DNA from: Polynucleobacter asymbioticus
GTDB taxonomy: Bacteria > Pseudomonadota > Gammaproteobacteria > Burkholderiales > Burkholderiaceae
NCBI RefSeq assembly: GCF_018687575.1
Contig: NZ_CP061297.1
Coordinates: 186,001-250,000 of the forward strand
Length of the DNA stretch: 64,000 nt
Direction of reading: 5' to 3'
The notes under the pieces: model-generated
What the model saw: the letters and a program-made list of their open reading frames with translations, nothing else
Told to the model about the DNA's origin: nothing
Database searches by the model: none
Made by a program: the position numbers and the translations under genes
Shown: piece by piece, positions 25,487 through 37,784 of the stretch
How the letters are laid out: every line of letters starts with the position of its first letter
Numbering within the stretch: the stretch's first letter is position 1

Positions 25487-26231
25487 GCATTTCTGGATCC
25501 CAAATGCTATGAACAGCAGTAATTGCCACAATGCCAGCAGTCTCAGTTCTCAATACCCGGTCCCCTAAAGAAACAATCTGATAGCCAGCTGCTTGAGCTT
25601 GCGCCTCTTCTTCGGGCGAGTGTCCACCTTCAGGGCCAATCATCAAAATAATATCTTGTGGCGGACTGCTGATTAAGACTGAATACAGGCTTTTGTCGGT
25701 ATCAGGGCTTAAAAGTAGTTTAAGTGTTGCTTTTTGTGGCTTCTTTAGATAACTTTCAAAACTTTGTATGGGCTCTACTGAAGCTAAAACGGTTCGATCG
25801 CATTGCTCACAGGCTGCCTGAACAATGCCCTCCCAGTGCAAAAGGCGTTTTTGAGCCCGCTCCGCATCACTGGAGCGTGTTAATTTGATGACTGAGCGCT
25901 CACACTGCAGTGGGGCAATGACTTGAGCGCCGGTCTCAATAACCTTTTCTACCACCCAGTCCATCTTGTCGCCACCAGCTAGGCCTTGTGCAAGGGTGAT
26001 GGCGTAGGGGCTCTCACGATGGGTATCTTGACGAATATTACTTAACTCTGCTTCCCCCGACTTATTGCCAAGAGCAAGCAATTTTGCCTGGGCAACTTGG
26101 CCTTTGCCATCAAAGATTGGGAAGGATTCACCAACTTGGATACGTCGCACGCGCAAGTGATGTGCGAGCTCAGGGGTGAGGGTATTTGGCTTTTGGGTTT
26201 CCCATGGCCCGGGAAGATAAAATTGAGGCAT
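25470..26231 (-). CDS. rsmE: 16S rRNA (uracil-1498-N3)-methyltransferase
   Basis: SPOUT-class methyltransferase modifying U1498 of 16S rRNA. The 253 residues have an N-terminal PUA-like part (MPQFYLPGPW, HHLRVRRIQVGESFPIFDG) and the knotted domain: GDKMDWVVEKVIETGAQVI, AACEQCDRTVLASVEP, LMIGPEGGHSPEE and LGDRVLRTETAGIVAI. All are family signatures. It starts 43 bp from the divergent tkt, and its stop lies in the shared terminator hairpin. Confidence 0.95.
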   Translation of the reverse strand: MPQFYLPGPWETQKPNTLTPELAHHLRVRRIQVGESFPIFDGKGQVAQAKLLALGNKSGEAELSNIRQDTHRESPYAITLAQGLAGGDKMDWVVEKVIETGAQVIAPLQCERSVIKLTRSSDAERAQKRLLHWEGIVQAACEQCDRTVLASVEPIQSFESYLKKPQKATLKLLLSPDTDKSLYSVLISSPPQDIILMIGPEGGHSPEEEAQAQAAGYQIVSLGDRVLRTETAGIVAITAVHSIWDPEMQNRLK

Positions 26232-26274
26232 TACTGAAATATAGCTAATTAATTTCCTAGAGACCCAATTTACG

Positions 26275-28269
26275 ATGTCAAACCTTCAAATTCGTATGGC
26301 AAACGCCATTCGTGCTTTATCCATGGATGCAGTTCAACAAGCCAATTCTGGGCACCCCGGAATGCCAATGGGTATGGCTGATATTGCGGTCGGTCTTTGG
26401 AATGAGCACTTGCAACACAACCCAACAGATCCGCATTGGATGAATCGTGACCGCTTTGTTTTATCTAATGGTCACGGCTCGATGTTGCTGTATTCCTTAT
26501 TGCATCTGACTGGTTATGACTTGCCGATGAGTGAGTTGAAAAACTTCCGACAGTTACACAGCAAAACTGCAGGCCATCCGGAATATGGAATTACTCCCGG
26601 AGTAGAAACCACTACCGGTCCCTTGGGTCAGGGTATTTCAAATGCAGTGGGTATGGCACTTGCTGAAAAATTATTAGCGCAAGAATTTAATCGCCCAGGT
26701 CATGACATTGTTGACCACTACACCTATGTATTTTTAGGTGACGGTTGTTTGATGGAAGGCATCAGTCATGAAGTATGTTCATTGGCTGGCACACTCAAAC
26801 TGAATAAATTGATTGCACTGTGGGATGACAATGGCATCTCGATTGATGGCAAGGTTGTTTCCTGGTTTAACGAAGATACGCCAAAACGTTTTGAGGCTTA
26901 TGGCTGGAATGTCATTCGTGATGTTGATGGTCATGATGCTGAAGCAGTATCTAGCGCCATTGCTAAAGCTAAGAAGAGTGATAAACCAACATTGATTTGT
27001 TGCAAGACGGCAATCGGTCAAGGCTCTCCTAATATGGCGGGCAGCGATAAGGTACATGGCTCGCCATTGGGCGCAGCTGAAATTGCTGCAACCCGTGTTG
27101 CATTGAACTGGCCATATGCGCCGTTTGAAATTCCAAATGATATTTATGAGGCTTGGGATTTCAAGAAGCGTGGCCAAGCTGCTGAGCATGAGTGGAATAA
27201 AGAATTTCAAGCCTACAAAAATAAATATCCAGAATTGGCTTCTGAATTACAGCGCCGTATGCAGGGTGATTTATCTAAAGACTTCTCTAAGACCTTAGAT
27301 GCTTACTTAAAAACTTGTGAAACCAAGGCAGAAACAATTGCTACTCGCAAGGCCAGTCAAAATGCCATCGAGGCATTGGCGCCAGCATTGCCGGAGTTCA
27401 TGGGCGGCTCTGCTGACTTAACAGGCTCTAACTTAACCAACTGGTCCTCATGTAAAGCTGTACGCGGTGACCAATGGGGTAATCACATCAATTACGGTGT
27501 GCGCGAATTTGGTATGAGCGCCATCATGAACGGTATCGCTTTACATGGCGGATACATTCCATTTGGTGGCACCTTCTTAACCTTCTCCGATTACAGTCGC
27601 AATGCCTTGCGCATGGCTGCATTGATGAAGTTGCGTAGCATCTTTGTCTTTACGCATGACTCAATTGGCTTGGGTGAAGATGGTCCTACACACCAGTCTG
27701 TTGAGCACGTCGCGAGCTTGCGTCTCATTCCAAACCTGATGGTTTGGCGTCCCTGTGACACCACCGAAAGTGCGGTTGCCTGGGGTGCTGCGATTGAACG
27801 TAAGCATGGCCCAAGTGCTTTAATTTTTAGTCGTCAAAATTGCCCATTTGTGTCACGCAATAGCCAGCAAGTAAAAGATATTGCGCGCGGTGGATATGTT
27901 TTGCGTGATCCCAAGAAATCCAAGATCGATGCAGTGATTATTGCCACTGGATCTGAAATTGCCTTGGCATTGCAAACGGCAGAGCGTTTGGAAGGTGAAG
28001 GCTTTGGTATTCGTGTGGTGTCTATTCCATCAACGACAGTATTTGATCAACAAGATGCCGCTTATAAAGCAACAGTCTTGCCGGCTGCTATTCCACGTAT
28101 TGCTGTTGAAGCGGGTGTGAGTGATTTCTGGTGGAAGTATGGTTGTGCAGCAGTGCACGGTGTTGATACCTTTGGTGAGTCAGCTCCAGCGCCTGTGCTC
28201 TATGAATACTTTGGCTTGACTGTGGATCAGATCACTAAAACCGTGAAGCAATGCATCGCAAAGAAATAG
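26275..28269 (+). CDS. tkt: Transketolase
   Basis: Thiamine-diphosphate enzyme of the non-oxidative pentose phosphate/Calvin-type interconversions, moving two-carbon units between ketoses and aldoses. The 664 residues are the usual length. [37 protein letters not shown], the ThDP motif [13 protein letters not shown]...[39 protein letters not shown] and a C-terminal [10 protein letters not shown] domain are all present. gap follows 54 bp downstream on the same strand, a common pairing in central carbon metabolism; no phosphoribulokinase or Rubisco is nearby. Confidence 0.97.
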   Translation: MSNLQIRMANAIRALSMDAVQQANSGHPGMPMGMADIAVGLWNEHLQHNPTDPHWMNRDRFVLSNGHGSMLLYSLLHLTGYDLPMSELKNFRQLHSKTAGHPEYGITPGVETTTGPLGQGISNAVGMALAEKLLAQEFNRPGHDIVDHYTYVFLGDGCLMEGISHEVCSLAGTLKLNKLIALWDDNGISIDGKVVSWFNEDTPKRFEAYGWNVIRDVDGHDAEAVSSAIAKAKKSDKPTLICCKTAIGQGSPNMAGSDKVHGSPLGAAEIAATRVALNWPYAPFEIPNDIYEAWDFKKRGQAAEHEWNKEFQAYKNKYPELASELQRRMQGDLSKDFSKTLDAYLKTCETKAETIATRKASQNAIEALAPALPEFMGGSADLTGSNLTNWSSCKAVRGDQWGNHINYGVREFGMSAIMNGIALHGGYIPFGGTFLTFSDYSRNALRMAALMKLRSIFVFTHDSIGLGEDGPTHQSVEHVASLRLIPNLMVWRPCDTTESAVAWGAAIERKHGPSALIFSRQNCPFVSRNSQQVKDIARGGYVLRDPKKSKIDAVIIATGSEIALALQTAERLEGEGFGIRVVSIPSTTVFDQQDAAYKATVLPAAIPRIAVEAGVSDFWWKYGCAAVHGVDTFGESAPAPVLYEYFGLTVDQITKTVKQCIAKK

Positions 28270-28323
28270 AAAAGATAAGAAAAAGTATTTATTTAAGAAT
28301 TCAAAATTAGCAAGGGGAATGGA

Positions 28324-29352
28324 ATGACAATTCGTGTCGCAATTAATGGTTATGGTCGTATTGGTCGCATGGTCTTACGTGCTTTATATGAAGATCAAGT
28401 AAACGGCAAGCCAAGACGTGATATCAAAATCGTCGCAATCAATGCTATGGGCGATATCGATATCAATGCGCACCTGACGCAATATGATTCTGCGCACGGT
28501 CGTTTTCCTGCTGAAGTAAAAGTGGATGGTGATTGCATGGTGGTTAACGGCGATCGCATCAAAATGTTCTCCACTCGCAATCCTTTAGAAACTCCATGGG
28601 GTGAGTTGGGTGTGGACTTGGTGCTCGAGTGCTCTGGCAAGTTCACTTCAAAAGAAAAAGCCATGGTGCATATCTCCCAGGGTGCGAAGAAAGTATTAAT
28701 TTCTGCTCCCGGTGAAAAAGATGTGGATGCCACAATTGTTTACGGTGTAAACCAGCAAGTTCTCAAACCAAGCGATGTCGTGGTTTCTAATGCGAGCTGC
28801 ACAACTAACTGTTTGGCTCCATTGGTTAAGCCACTGTTAGAAAAGATTGGTATCGAGTCTGGCTTGATGACCACGATTCATGCATTTACGAATGACCAGG
28901 TTCTAACTGATGTGTATCACAAGGATATGCGCCGTGCGCGTTCTGCTGTGAGCAGCATGATCCCAACTAAGACAGGCGCAGCAAAAGCAGTTGGTTTGGT
29001 ATTGCCAGCCCTAGCAGGACGTTTTGACGGTTTTGCGATGCGCGTGCCCGTGATTAACGTTTCTGTTGTGGATTTAACCTTTGCCGCTAGCCGTGCTACT
29101 AGTGTGGATGAGGTGAACTCCATCCTCAAAACAGCAAGCGAAGGTGAATTGAAGGGTATCTTGGGTTTCAACACCTTGCCTTTGGTATCCATTGACTTTA
29201 ACCATGACCCACGCCCAAGTATTTATGACGCTTCCCAGACTCGCGTTTCAGCGGATGGCAAGCTGGTCAAAGTGCTGGCTTGGTACGACAACGAGTGGGG
29301 TTATTCAGTGCAGATGCTCAATGCCGCTGAAGCATTGATGGCTGTAAAGTAA
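28324..29352 (+). CDS. gap: Glyceraldehyde-3-phosphate dehydrogenase, type I
   Basis: Glycolytic oxidation of glyceraldehyde 3-phosphate to 1,3-bisphosphoglycerate. The 342 residues show the NAD motif [10 protein letters not shown], the catalytic Cys near residue 159 in [13 protein letters not shown], the general-base His in [10 protein letters not shown], and the C-terminal [18 protein letters not shown] precedes ATG 28324. It is downstream of tkt and followed by a strong bidirectional terminator. Confidence 0.97.
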   Translation: MTIRVAINGYGRIGRMVLRALYEDQVNGKPRRDIKIVAINAMGDIDINAHLTQYDSAHGRFPAEVKVDGDCMVVNGDRIKMFSTRNPLETPWGELGVDLVLECSGKFTSKEKAMVHISQGAKKVLISAPGEKDVDATIVYGVNQQVLKPSDVVVSNASCTTNCLAPLVKPLLEKIGIESGLMTTIHAFTNDQVLTDVYHKDMRRARSAVSSMIPTKTGAAKAVGLVLPALAGRFDGFAMRVPVINVSVVDLTFAASRATSVDEVNSILKTASEGELKGILGFNTLPLVSIDFNHDPRPSIYDASQTRVSADGKLVKVLAWYDNEWGYSVQMLNAAEALMAVK

Positions 29353-29404
29353 GTAATTAAGTGGGTTTTACCCCTAAAATCTCTTAAAAACTTACTTTAT
29401 ATGT

Positions 29405-29432
29405 AAAAAAGACCTCAATTGAGGTCTTTTTT
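29405..29432. terminator. bidirectional terminator between gap and fur
   Basis: Perfect 12-bp stem AAAAAAGACCTC (29405-29416) and GAGGTCTTTTTT (29421-29432) with an AATT loop. It works for convergent gap and fur. Confidence 0.93.
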
Positions 29433-29457
29433 CATTATCTGCTCTTATCTTCCTAAA

Positions 29458-29916
29458 TTAGGGCTTGGGCTTATTGCGGCAATTCTTCTTTTGGCAGTGG
29501 CCATACATCGCCAAAGAGTGCTCCTGAAGCTTAAAACCGAGGTTTTTGGCAATGTCACGCTGCCTTTTTTCAATGGCCTCGTCGACAAACTCCTCTACAT
29601 GCCCGCAATCCAAGCAAACCAAATGGTCATGGTGCTGCCCCTCATTTAGTTCATAAATAGCTCGGCCATCGCCTTTGCTGGACTCAAAATGACTACGGAG
29701 CAAGAGCCCTGCTTGTTCAAACTGGGTGAGGACCCGATAAACCGTGGCCAAACCAATTTCTTTGTCTTCCTTGGCTAAGGCTATAAACACATCTTCAGCG
29801 CTAAAGTGGGTGCCGCCATTTTGATGGAAAAAGTCCAAGATTTTCATGCGCGGACCTGTTGCCTTAAGGCCAATGTCGCGTAAATCTGCCGGAGTTGGGT
29901 TTTGGTTCATATTCAT
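29458..29916 (-). CDS. fur: Ferric uptake regulator
   Basis: Fe2+-dependent repressor of iron uptake genes. The 152 residues have the winged-helix DNA-binding part (LKATGPRMKILDFF, ATVYRVLTQFEQAGLL) and the metal-binding dimerisation part with HHDHLVCLDCGHVEEF (CxxC zinc site and His cluster); a second Cys/His group is near the C-terminus (GHCQKKNC). Starts possible at ATG 29916 and 29910; a longer frame to 29961 is unsupported. It is divergent from bamE, the usual betaproteobacterial fur-bamE arrangement. No clear Fur box was found in the short gap. Confidence 0.95.
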   Translation of the reverse strand: MNMNQNPTPADLRDIGLKATGPRMKILDFFHQNGGTHFSAEDVFIALAKEDKEIGLATVYRVLTQFEQAGLLLRSHFESSKGDGRAIYELNEGQHHDHLVCLDCGHVEEFVDEAIEKRQRDIAKNLGFKLQEHSLAMYGHCQKKNCRNKPKP

Positions 29917-29992
29917 GGGTTTGGGAGCTAAAATCAATGTCTTAATGATACGGCCTGCCATGCAAAATTGCCTTCAACTTTTTACCCGTCTA

Positions 29993-30679
29993 ATGAACTC
30001 CATTTATGGGCTTTTTGACCTCGCTCGGACAGGATTAGTAATTGCTGCGCTTGGCTCAGTAATGATTGTTACAGGTTGCACTAGCGCTGTTGATGATACG
30101 CAACGCGCTTGGATGAATAAAGTCTTTCAACCCTATGTTCCTGATGTGGTGCAGGGCAACTTTATTTCGAGTGAGCAGTACGCCAAGTTGCAAGTGGGTC
30201 AGAGTCGCGAGCAAGTCCGCCAAATTCTGGGAACACCTTTGTTGGCTAGCTATTTCCATGCCAATCGCTGGGACTACGTTTTTGAATTTAAGCGTGCTAA
30301 TCAGCAAATGAGTAAAGAGCGTCGCGTCACCGTATTTTTTGAGGGTGATAAGTTGGTGAAGTTCCAAGGTGATGCCTTGCCGACGGAAGTGGAGTTGGTT
30401 GCCGAGATTGATGGTTACGCAAAAACCAAACGCTCCTTCTGGGATGTCATGACCGGATCGAACAAGCCTCCAGTAAAAAAGCCATTACAGCAACCTGAGT
30501 TACTGGTGCCCAGTCCAACTAATAATTTGCCAGCTGGTGCAGCTGTGCCTGCGGCTCCCGCTGGCAGTTCTTTTTGGGACTTTTTTAGTTTTTCAAAAAA
30601 ATCGCCAGACGCTCAGCCAGTGCCTCAACAGTTAGGTCCTGGCGCTCTCAACGTTCCGCAGGCTAGTGAAGTTAAGTAA
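29993..30679 (+). CDS. bamE: Outer membrane protein assembly factor BamE (OmlA lipoprotein)
   Basis: Lipoprotein of the BAM complex that inserts beta-barrels into the outer membrane. With the start at 29993 the signal peptide ends in the lipobox VTGC (Cys29). The SmpA/OmlA domain follows: PYVPDVVQGNFISSEQYAKLQVGQ, QVRQILGTPLL, WDYVFEFKR. The C-terminal third (about 150-228) is a Pro/Ala-rich extension with two FWD-containing patches, longer than E. coli BamE. ATG 29960 is an alternative start giving 11 more residues. It is divergent from fur; dapB follows after 65 bp. Confidence 0.93.
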   Translation: MNSIYGLFDLARTGLVIAALGSVMIVTGCTSAVDDTQRAWMNKVFQPYVPDVVQGNFISSEQYAKLQVGQSREQVRQILGTPLLASYFHANRWDYVFEFKRANQQMSKERRVTVFFEGDKLVKFQGDALPTEVELVAEIDGYAKTKRSFWDVMTGSNKPPVKKPLQQPELLVPSPTNNLPAGAAVPAAPAGSSFWDFFSFSKKSPDAQPVPQQLGPGALNVPQASEVK

Positions 30680-30744
30680 AGATAAAGTTGTGCTGATGTC
30701 GAATGATTTCTTTCGACAACCTTGAATAAGAAACGAAGATACAA

Positions 30745-31548
30745 ATGATGAAAATCGCAATCGCTGGTGCAACCGGCCGCATGGGAAAAATGTTGATCGA
30801 GGCTGTGCTCAATTGCCCCGATGCTGAGCTAGTTGGCGCGTTGGATCATGAGTCTTGTCCGCTGCTTGGTGAAGATGCCGGTGCGTTCTTAGGAAAAAAA
30901 ACAGGCGTAGCCATTACATCGGATATTGCGAAGGCCTTGACTGGTGCTGAGTTCTTAATTGATTTCACTCGCCCAGAAGGCACGATGGCCCATTTAGCCG
31001 TTGCGCAAAAGACAGGCAGCAAAATGATTATTGGCACTACTGGTCTTAGCTCAGAACAAATTGATAGCCTGAAAAAAGCTTCTGCCAATTTGGCAATTGT
31101 TTTTGCGCCAAACATGAGTGTGGGTGTGAATGCCACATTCAAATTATTAGAAATAGCTGCAAAGATGTTGAACGAAGGTTACGACATTGAAATCATTGAG
31201 GCTCATCATCGCCATAAGGTAGATGCCCCATCAGGCACTGCACTCAGAATGGGTGAAGTAATTGCTGATGCACTTGGTGAGAAATTAGACGATGTTGCCG
31301 TCTATGCCCGCGAAGGTCACACCGGCGAGCGCAAAGCTGGCTCGATTGGTTTTGCAACGATTCGTGGCGGAGATATTGTGGGCGACCACACTGTGTTGTT
31401 TGCAGGTGAGGGCGAGCGGATTGAGATTAGCCATAAGTCTTCTAGCCGCCAGTCTTATGCCCAAGGCTCCTTACGTGCCGCACGCTTTTTACAAAGTCAG
31501 CATTCGGGCTTGTATGACATGCAAGATGTTCTTGGTCTGCGCAAGTAA
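30745..31548 (+). CDS. dapB: 4-hydroxy-tetrahydrodipicolinate reductase
   Basis: NAD(P)H-dependent step of the diaminopimelate/lysine pathway, which also feeds the peptidoglycan genes of this window. The 267 residues have the cofactor motif [39 protein letters not shown], and the catalytic [19 protein letters not shown] with the His pair and Lys. Two adjacent ATGs (30745, 30748) are possible starts; 30748 would give the usual MKIAIAG. leuS follows after 54 bp. Confidence 0.96.
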   Translation: MMKIAIAGATGRMGKMLIEAVLNCPDAELVGALDHESCPLLGEDAGAFLGKKTGVAITSDIAKALTGAEFLIDFTRPEGTMAHLAVAQKTGSKMIIGTTGLSSEQIDSLKKASANLAIVFAPNMSVGVNATFKLLEIAAKMLNEGYDIEIIEAHHRHKVDAPSGTALRMGEVIADALGEKLDDVAVYAREGHTGERKAGSIGFATIRGGDIVGDHTVLFAGEGERIEISHKSSSRQSYAQGSLRAARFLQSQHSGLYDMQDVLGLRK

Positions 31549-31602
31549 CTCACCAAATACGATTACCACTAACTAAAGAATAGAAGAAAAGAGTTGTATT
31601 GA

Positions 31603-34275
<2,673 letters not shown>

Positions 34276-34310
34276 ATTGTTCAAACGTACCTTAACTACG
34301 GGCTAATCAC

Positions 34311-34838
34311 ATGCACACCGACCTCCTTCGAAGAACTGTGCTTGGTATGTTAGTCACGATTCCGCTCAGTGGCTTATTAGCTTGCGGATTTCGCGTTAGG
34401 GGTATGGTCGATTTACCTTTTAAAGTAATAGCAATTACTGGTAATCCATCGCCACCATTGCGCACTGATCTACAGACAGCCATACTGACTGGTACCGATG
34501 CGAAGTTGGCAATTAATCCTAGGGATGCCGACCTTATCTTGGAGATTACCAATGATCTGAATGGTCGCGAGGTGTTGGCTTACAACTCGAATGGGCAGGT
34601 TTCTGCTTATCGCTTAAACATTCGTGTTGGATTTAGAGCCTATGATAATGCTGGGGCGGATATTGTTCCTGAAGCTGAAATTTATATGACTCGCGATATG
34701 GACTTCTCGGTATCGACTGTGTTGGCAACGGACGTTCAAATGCAGCAATTTCTATCTTTGATGCGTCGAGATCTTGCAGTACAAATTCTGCGTCGAGTCT
34801 CTGCATCTGCTCGAGCACCGCAGGCTCGCAGTTTTTAA
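34311..34838 (+). CDS. lptE: LPS-assembly lipoprotein LptE
   Basis: Outer membrane lipoprotein that plugs LptD and delivers lipopolysaccharide to the surface. The 175 residues begin with a signal peptide ending in the lipobox LLAC (Cys25), followed directly by GFRVRG, the usual LptE start of the mature protein. The rest is weakly conserved (ITNDLNGREVLAYNSNGQVSAYRL). Position between leuS and holA supports the call. It works on the same LPS made by the cluster at 46-58 kb. Confidence 0.93.
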   Translation: MHTDLLRRTVLGMLVTIPLSGLLACGFRVRGMVDLPFKVIAITGNPSPPLRTDLQTAILTGTDAKLAINPRDADLILEITNDLNGREVLAYNSNGQVSAYRLNIRVGFRAYDNAGADIVPEAEIYMTRDMDFSVSTVLATDVQMQQFLSLMRRDLAVQILRRVSASARAPQARSF

Positions 34839-34857
34839 AAAATGATGAGCAAATCGC

Positions 34858-35919
34858 ATGGTTAAGAGCGATGCCCTGCAGGTTCATTTGAAGTCGCTTA
34901 ATTCGGCGGCTTCATTAAAGCCCCTCTACATATTTAGCGGTGATGAGCCTCTCCTCATGATGGAGGCGATGGACCAATTGCGTTCTACTGCCAAAAAAAT
35001 GGGTTACACCGATCGTGAAGTTTTATTGCAAGAGCGTGGATTTGATTGGGGTGCTTTATTAAGCGCAGGCCAAACCATGTCCTTGTTCGGAGACAAGCGC
35101 TGGGTTGAGCTGCGTATACCCACAGGTAAGCCTGGGCGTGATGGTGCAGATGCGCTGAAGCAGTTCTCTGCCCAAATTGGGTCTCAGTCAGTGGGGTCTG
35201 AGGGCCCAGACACCATTTTTTGCATCATTCTGCCCAAATTAGATGGGAAGACTAAAACCTCTGCTTGGTTTACTGCTTTGGATGAAGCAGGTATGGGGAT
35301 TCAATTGGATTCCTTGGATCGTACGCAATTGCCGCAGTGGATTGCAGGCCGTCTAAAAAAGCAGGGTCAAGAAGTTCAGTCAGGCCCAGATGGGCAGCGT
35401 GCTTTAGCCTTCATTGCTGAGCAGGTAGAGGGCAACCTCATTGCTGCTCATCAAGAAATTCAGAAGCTGGGTTTGTTGCATCCTGCGGGTGTTTTAACTG
35501 AGGAACAAATTCGGTCTGCTATTTTGAAGGTCGCTCGTTATAACATCTTTGAATTGACAGAAGCAATGTTAGCTGGCGATCTAGCTCGCCTTAATCGCAT
35601 GTTAGATGGCCTCAAAGGTGAGGGCGAGCCTTTGGTCTTGATTCTGTGGAGCGTAACTGAAGAGCTTCGGATACTATCGAAACTGAAGGCGGCAAGCGAT
35701 GCTGGGGAGTCGGTTCAGAATTTAATGCGTGCTAACCGCATCTGGGGTAACAAAGAGCGTTTATATCCGATGGCCTTAAAACGGGTGCAGCCTTTGAGGT
35801 TGCGCAGAGCGATGCAGGTGGCTGCAGGCTTAGATCGTCAAGCCAAAGGATTGCATGCGGCTGAATTACCAGCGGATCCTTGGGATGGTTTGCGTTTAGT
35901 GGGCAATCTATTGCGCTAG
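34858..35919 (+). CDS. holA: DNA polymerase III subunit delta
   Basis: Clamp-loader subunit that opens the beta sliding clamp. The 353 residues show LKPLYIFSGDEPLLMMEAMDQLRS at the start, ERGFDWGALL, MSLFGDKRWVELRIPTGKPG, QLPQWIAGRLKKQG, and the C-terminal collar domain with ILWSVTEELRIL. There is no Walker A motif, as expected for delta. It lies 19 bp after lptE, and proA follows after 33 bp. Confidence 0.95.
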   Translation: MVKSDALQVHLKSLNSAASLKPLYIFSGDEPLLMMEAMDQLRSTAKKMGYTDREVLLQERGFDWGALLSAGQTMSLFGDKRWVELRIPTGKPGRDGADALKQFSAQIGSQSVGSEGPDTIFCIILPKLDGKTKTSAWFTALDEAGMGIQLDSLDRTQLPQWIAGRLKKQGQEVQSGPDGQRALAFIAEQVEGNLIAAHQEIQKLGLLHPAGVLTEEQIRSAILKVARYNIFELTEAMLAGDLARLNRMLDGLKGEGEPLVLILWSVTEELRILSKLKAASDAGESVQNLMRANRIWGNKERLYPMALKRVQPLRLRRAMQVAAGLDRQAKGLHAAELPADPWDGLRLVGNLLR

Positions 35920-35952
35920 ATAAAACAAGATTAATTTTGACATAGTAAATAT

Positions 35953-37239
35953 ATGAGTAATTCAACAAATACCATTCAGCAAATGATGCAAGACATTGGC
36001 CGTCGTGCTCGTCAGGCTTCACGTGCCATGGCGCGAGCATCCAGCGAACAAAAAAACAAAGCTTTATTGCATATCGCCAAATTAGTTCGTGAGCGCTCTG
36101 ATGAAATTATGCGAGTCAATGCACTTGATGTTGCTCGTGCAAAGACCAATGGTCAAGACGCTGCATTTATTGATCGTCTCACCATGACACCAAAGACGAT
36201 CGAGTCGATGGCCTTGGGTTTGGAGCAAATTGTTTCTCTGGACGATCCGATTGGCAAAATAACGCCATTGCAAAAACAGACCTCCGGTATTGAGCTCGGT
36301 CAGATGCGTGTGCCTCTGGGTGTGATCGGCATTATTTATGAATCTCGTCCAAATGTGACGATTGATGCTGCTGCACTGTGTCTCAAATCCGGAAATGCAG
36401 TGATTTTGCGCGGCGGTTCAGAGGCGATTGATTCAAATGCCTTGCTAGCGCAATTGATTCAAGAAGGTTTGGATGCGTCCAATCTACCCATGGATGCGGT
36501 ACAAGTTGTAACCACCACAGATCGCGCTGCCGTTGGCGAAATGATCACCATGACTGAATATATTGATGTGATCGTTCCACGCGGTGGCAAAAGCTTGATT
36601 GCCCGTTTGATGGCAGAAGCGCGCGTGCCGATGATTAAGCATTTGGACGGCATCTGTCATACCTATATTGATGCTGATGCGGATGTCGCAATGGCAATCA
36701 AGGTTTGTGATAATGCAAAGACCCAGCGCTATGCGCCATGTAATGCGATGGAGACACTCTTAGTCAACAAAACTATCGCACCTCAAGTATTGCCAGCTCT
36801 TTGCAAAATCTATCAAGATAAAGGTGTGGAGTTGCGTGTTGATGTACAGACCAGAAACACTCTTGAGGCGGTAGGTTTTAAAGATTTAATCAATGCTACT
36901 GAAGAAGATTGGCAAACAGAATATTTGGCACCGATTTTGTCAATTAAGACTGTTGCGAATATGGACGAGGCAATGAGCCATATTGAGCAATACGGTAGCA
37001 AACATACCGATGCCATCATTACCAACAATCAAACGCAGGCCAATCGCTTCTTACGTGAAGTGGATAGTGCTAGTGTGATGGTGAATGCCAGCACCCGTTT
37101 TGCCGATGGCTTTGAATACGGTCTAGGTGCCGAGATTGGCATCTCGAATGACAAGTTACATGCCCGTGGCCCCGTTGGCTTAGATGGTCTCACTTCCCTT
37201 AAATACATCGTCATGGGTCATGGCGAGATTCGTACTTAA
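35953..37239 (+). CDS. proA: Gamma-glutamyl phosphate reductase
   Basis: Second step of proline synthesis: reduces glutamyl-5-phosphate to the semialdehyde with NADPH. The 428 residues have the aldehyde dehydrogenase fold with [47 protein letters not shown], the catalytic Cys263 in [16 protein letters not shown], and [21 protein letters not shown] 35953 follows an AT-rich spacer after holA. Complete. Confidence 0.97.
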   Translation: MSNSTNTIQQMMQDIGRRARQASRAMARASSEQKNKALLHIAKLVRERSDEIMRVNALDVARAKTNGQDAAFIDRLTMTPKTIESMALGLEQIVSLDDPIGKITPLQKQTSGIELGQMRVPLGVIGIIYESRPNVTIDAAALCLKSGNAVILRGGSEAIDSNALLAQLIQEGLDASNLPMDAVQVVTTTDRAAVGEMITMTEYIDVIVPRGGKSLIARLMAEARVPMIKHLDGICHTYIDADADVAMAIKVCDNAKTQRYAPCNAMETLLVNKTIAPQVLPALCKIYQDKGVELRVDVQTRNTLEAVGFKDLINATEEDWQTEYLAPILSIKTVANMDEAMSHIEQYGSKHTDAIITNNQTQANRFLREVDSASVMVNASTRFADGFEYGLGAEIGISNDKLHARGPVGLDGLTSLKYIVMGHGEIRT

Positions 37240-37290
37240 TGAAGCCTTATTAACGAATTACAGAAAAATACAGAACGGAAATTATTCATC

Positions 37291-37716
37291 ATGGGCAATG
37301 CATATTTATGGACTAAGACACTTCACATTGTCTTGATTGCCTCTTGGTTCGCAGGTTTGTTTTATCTCCCGCGTATTTTTGTGAATCTCGCAGATGAGAA
37401 AAATCCAGAGGTGTATGCGCGTCTTCTCGGTATGGCCAGTCGTCTGTTTCGTTTTATGACTATTTTGGCTGTGCCTGCAGTCTTCTTAGGTCTAACACTT
37501 TGGTTGCATTTCAGGATTGGTGCTGGAGAAGTTTGGATGCATGCCAAATTTTTCTTTGTCATCTTGGTTATCGGCTATCACCATGCTTGTTGGAGCTTGC
37601 TTAAAAAGTTCCGCAATGGTGTCAATACCCGCTCTGGAGTTTGGTATCGCTGGTTTAACGAGGTGCCAGTAATTCTTTTGTTAATCGTGACAGCCTTGGT
37701 TGTGATTAAGCCTTAA
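37291..37716 (+). CDS. hemJ: Protoporphyrinogen oxidase HemJ (CopD/UPF0093 family)
   Basis: Small inner membrane protein oxidising protoporphyrinogen IX to protoporphyrin IX in haem synthesis. The 141 residues form four hydrophobic helices. Family marks are the N-terminal LWTKTLHIVLIASWFAGLFYLPR with the essential His, the central KFFFVILVIGYHHACW, and the C-terminal RSGVWYRWFNEVPVILLL. Automated pipelines often call it only CopD family protein. The haem gene hemL lies 1.8 kb downstream on the same strand, in agreement. HemJ replaces HemG/HemY in many proteobacteria. Confidence 0.88.
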   Translation: MGNAYLWTKTLHIVLIASWFAGLFYLPRIFVNLADEKNPEVYARLLGMASRLFRFMTILAVPAVFLGLTLWLHFRIGAGEVWMHAKFFFVILVIGYHHACWSLLKKFRNGVNTRSGVWYRWFNEVPVILLLIVTALVVIKP

Positions 37717-37784
37717 CGCTGATCCCCAGCTAATTGTTGAATTGTTTTGATTTTTTACTTTCCCTTTTTTAGATTGCTAGCCTC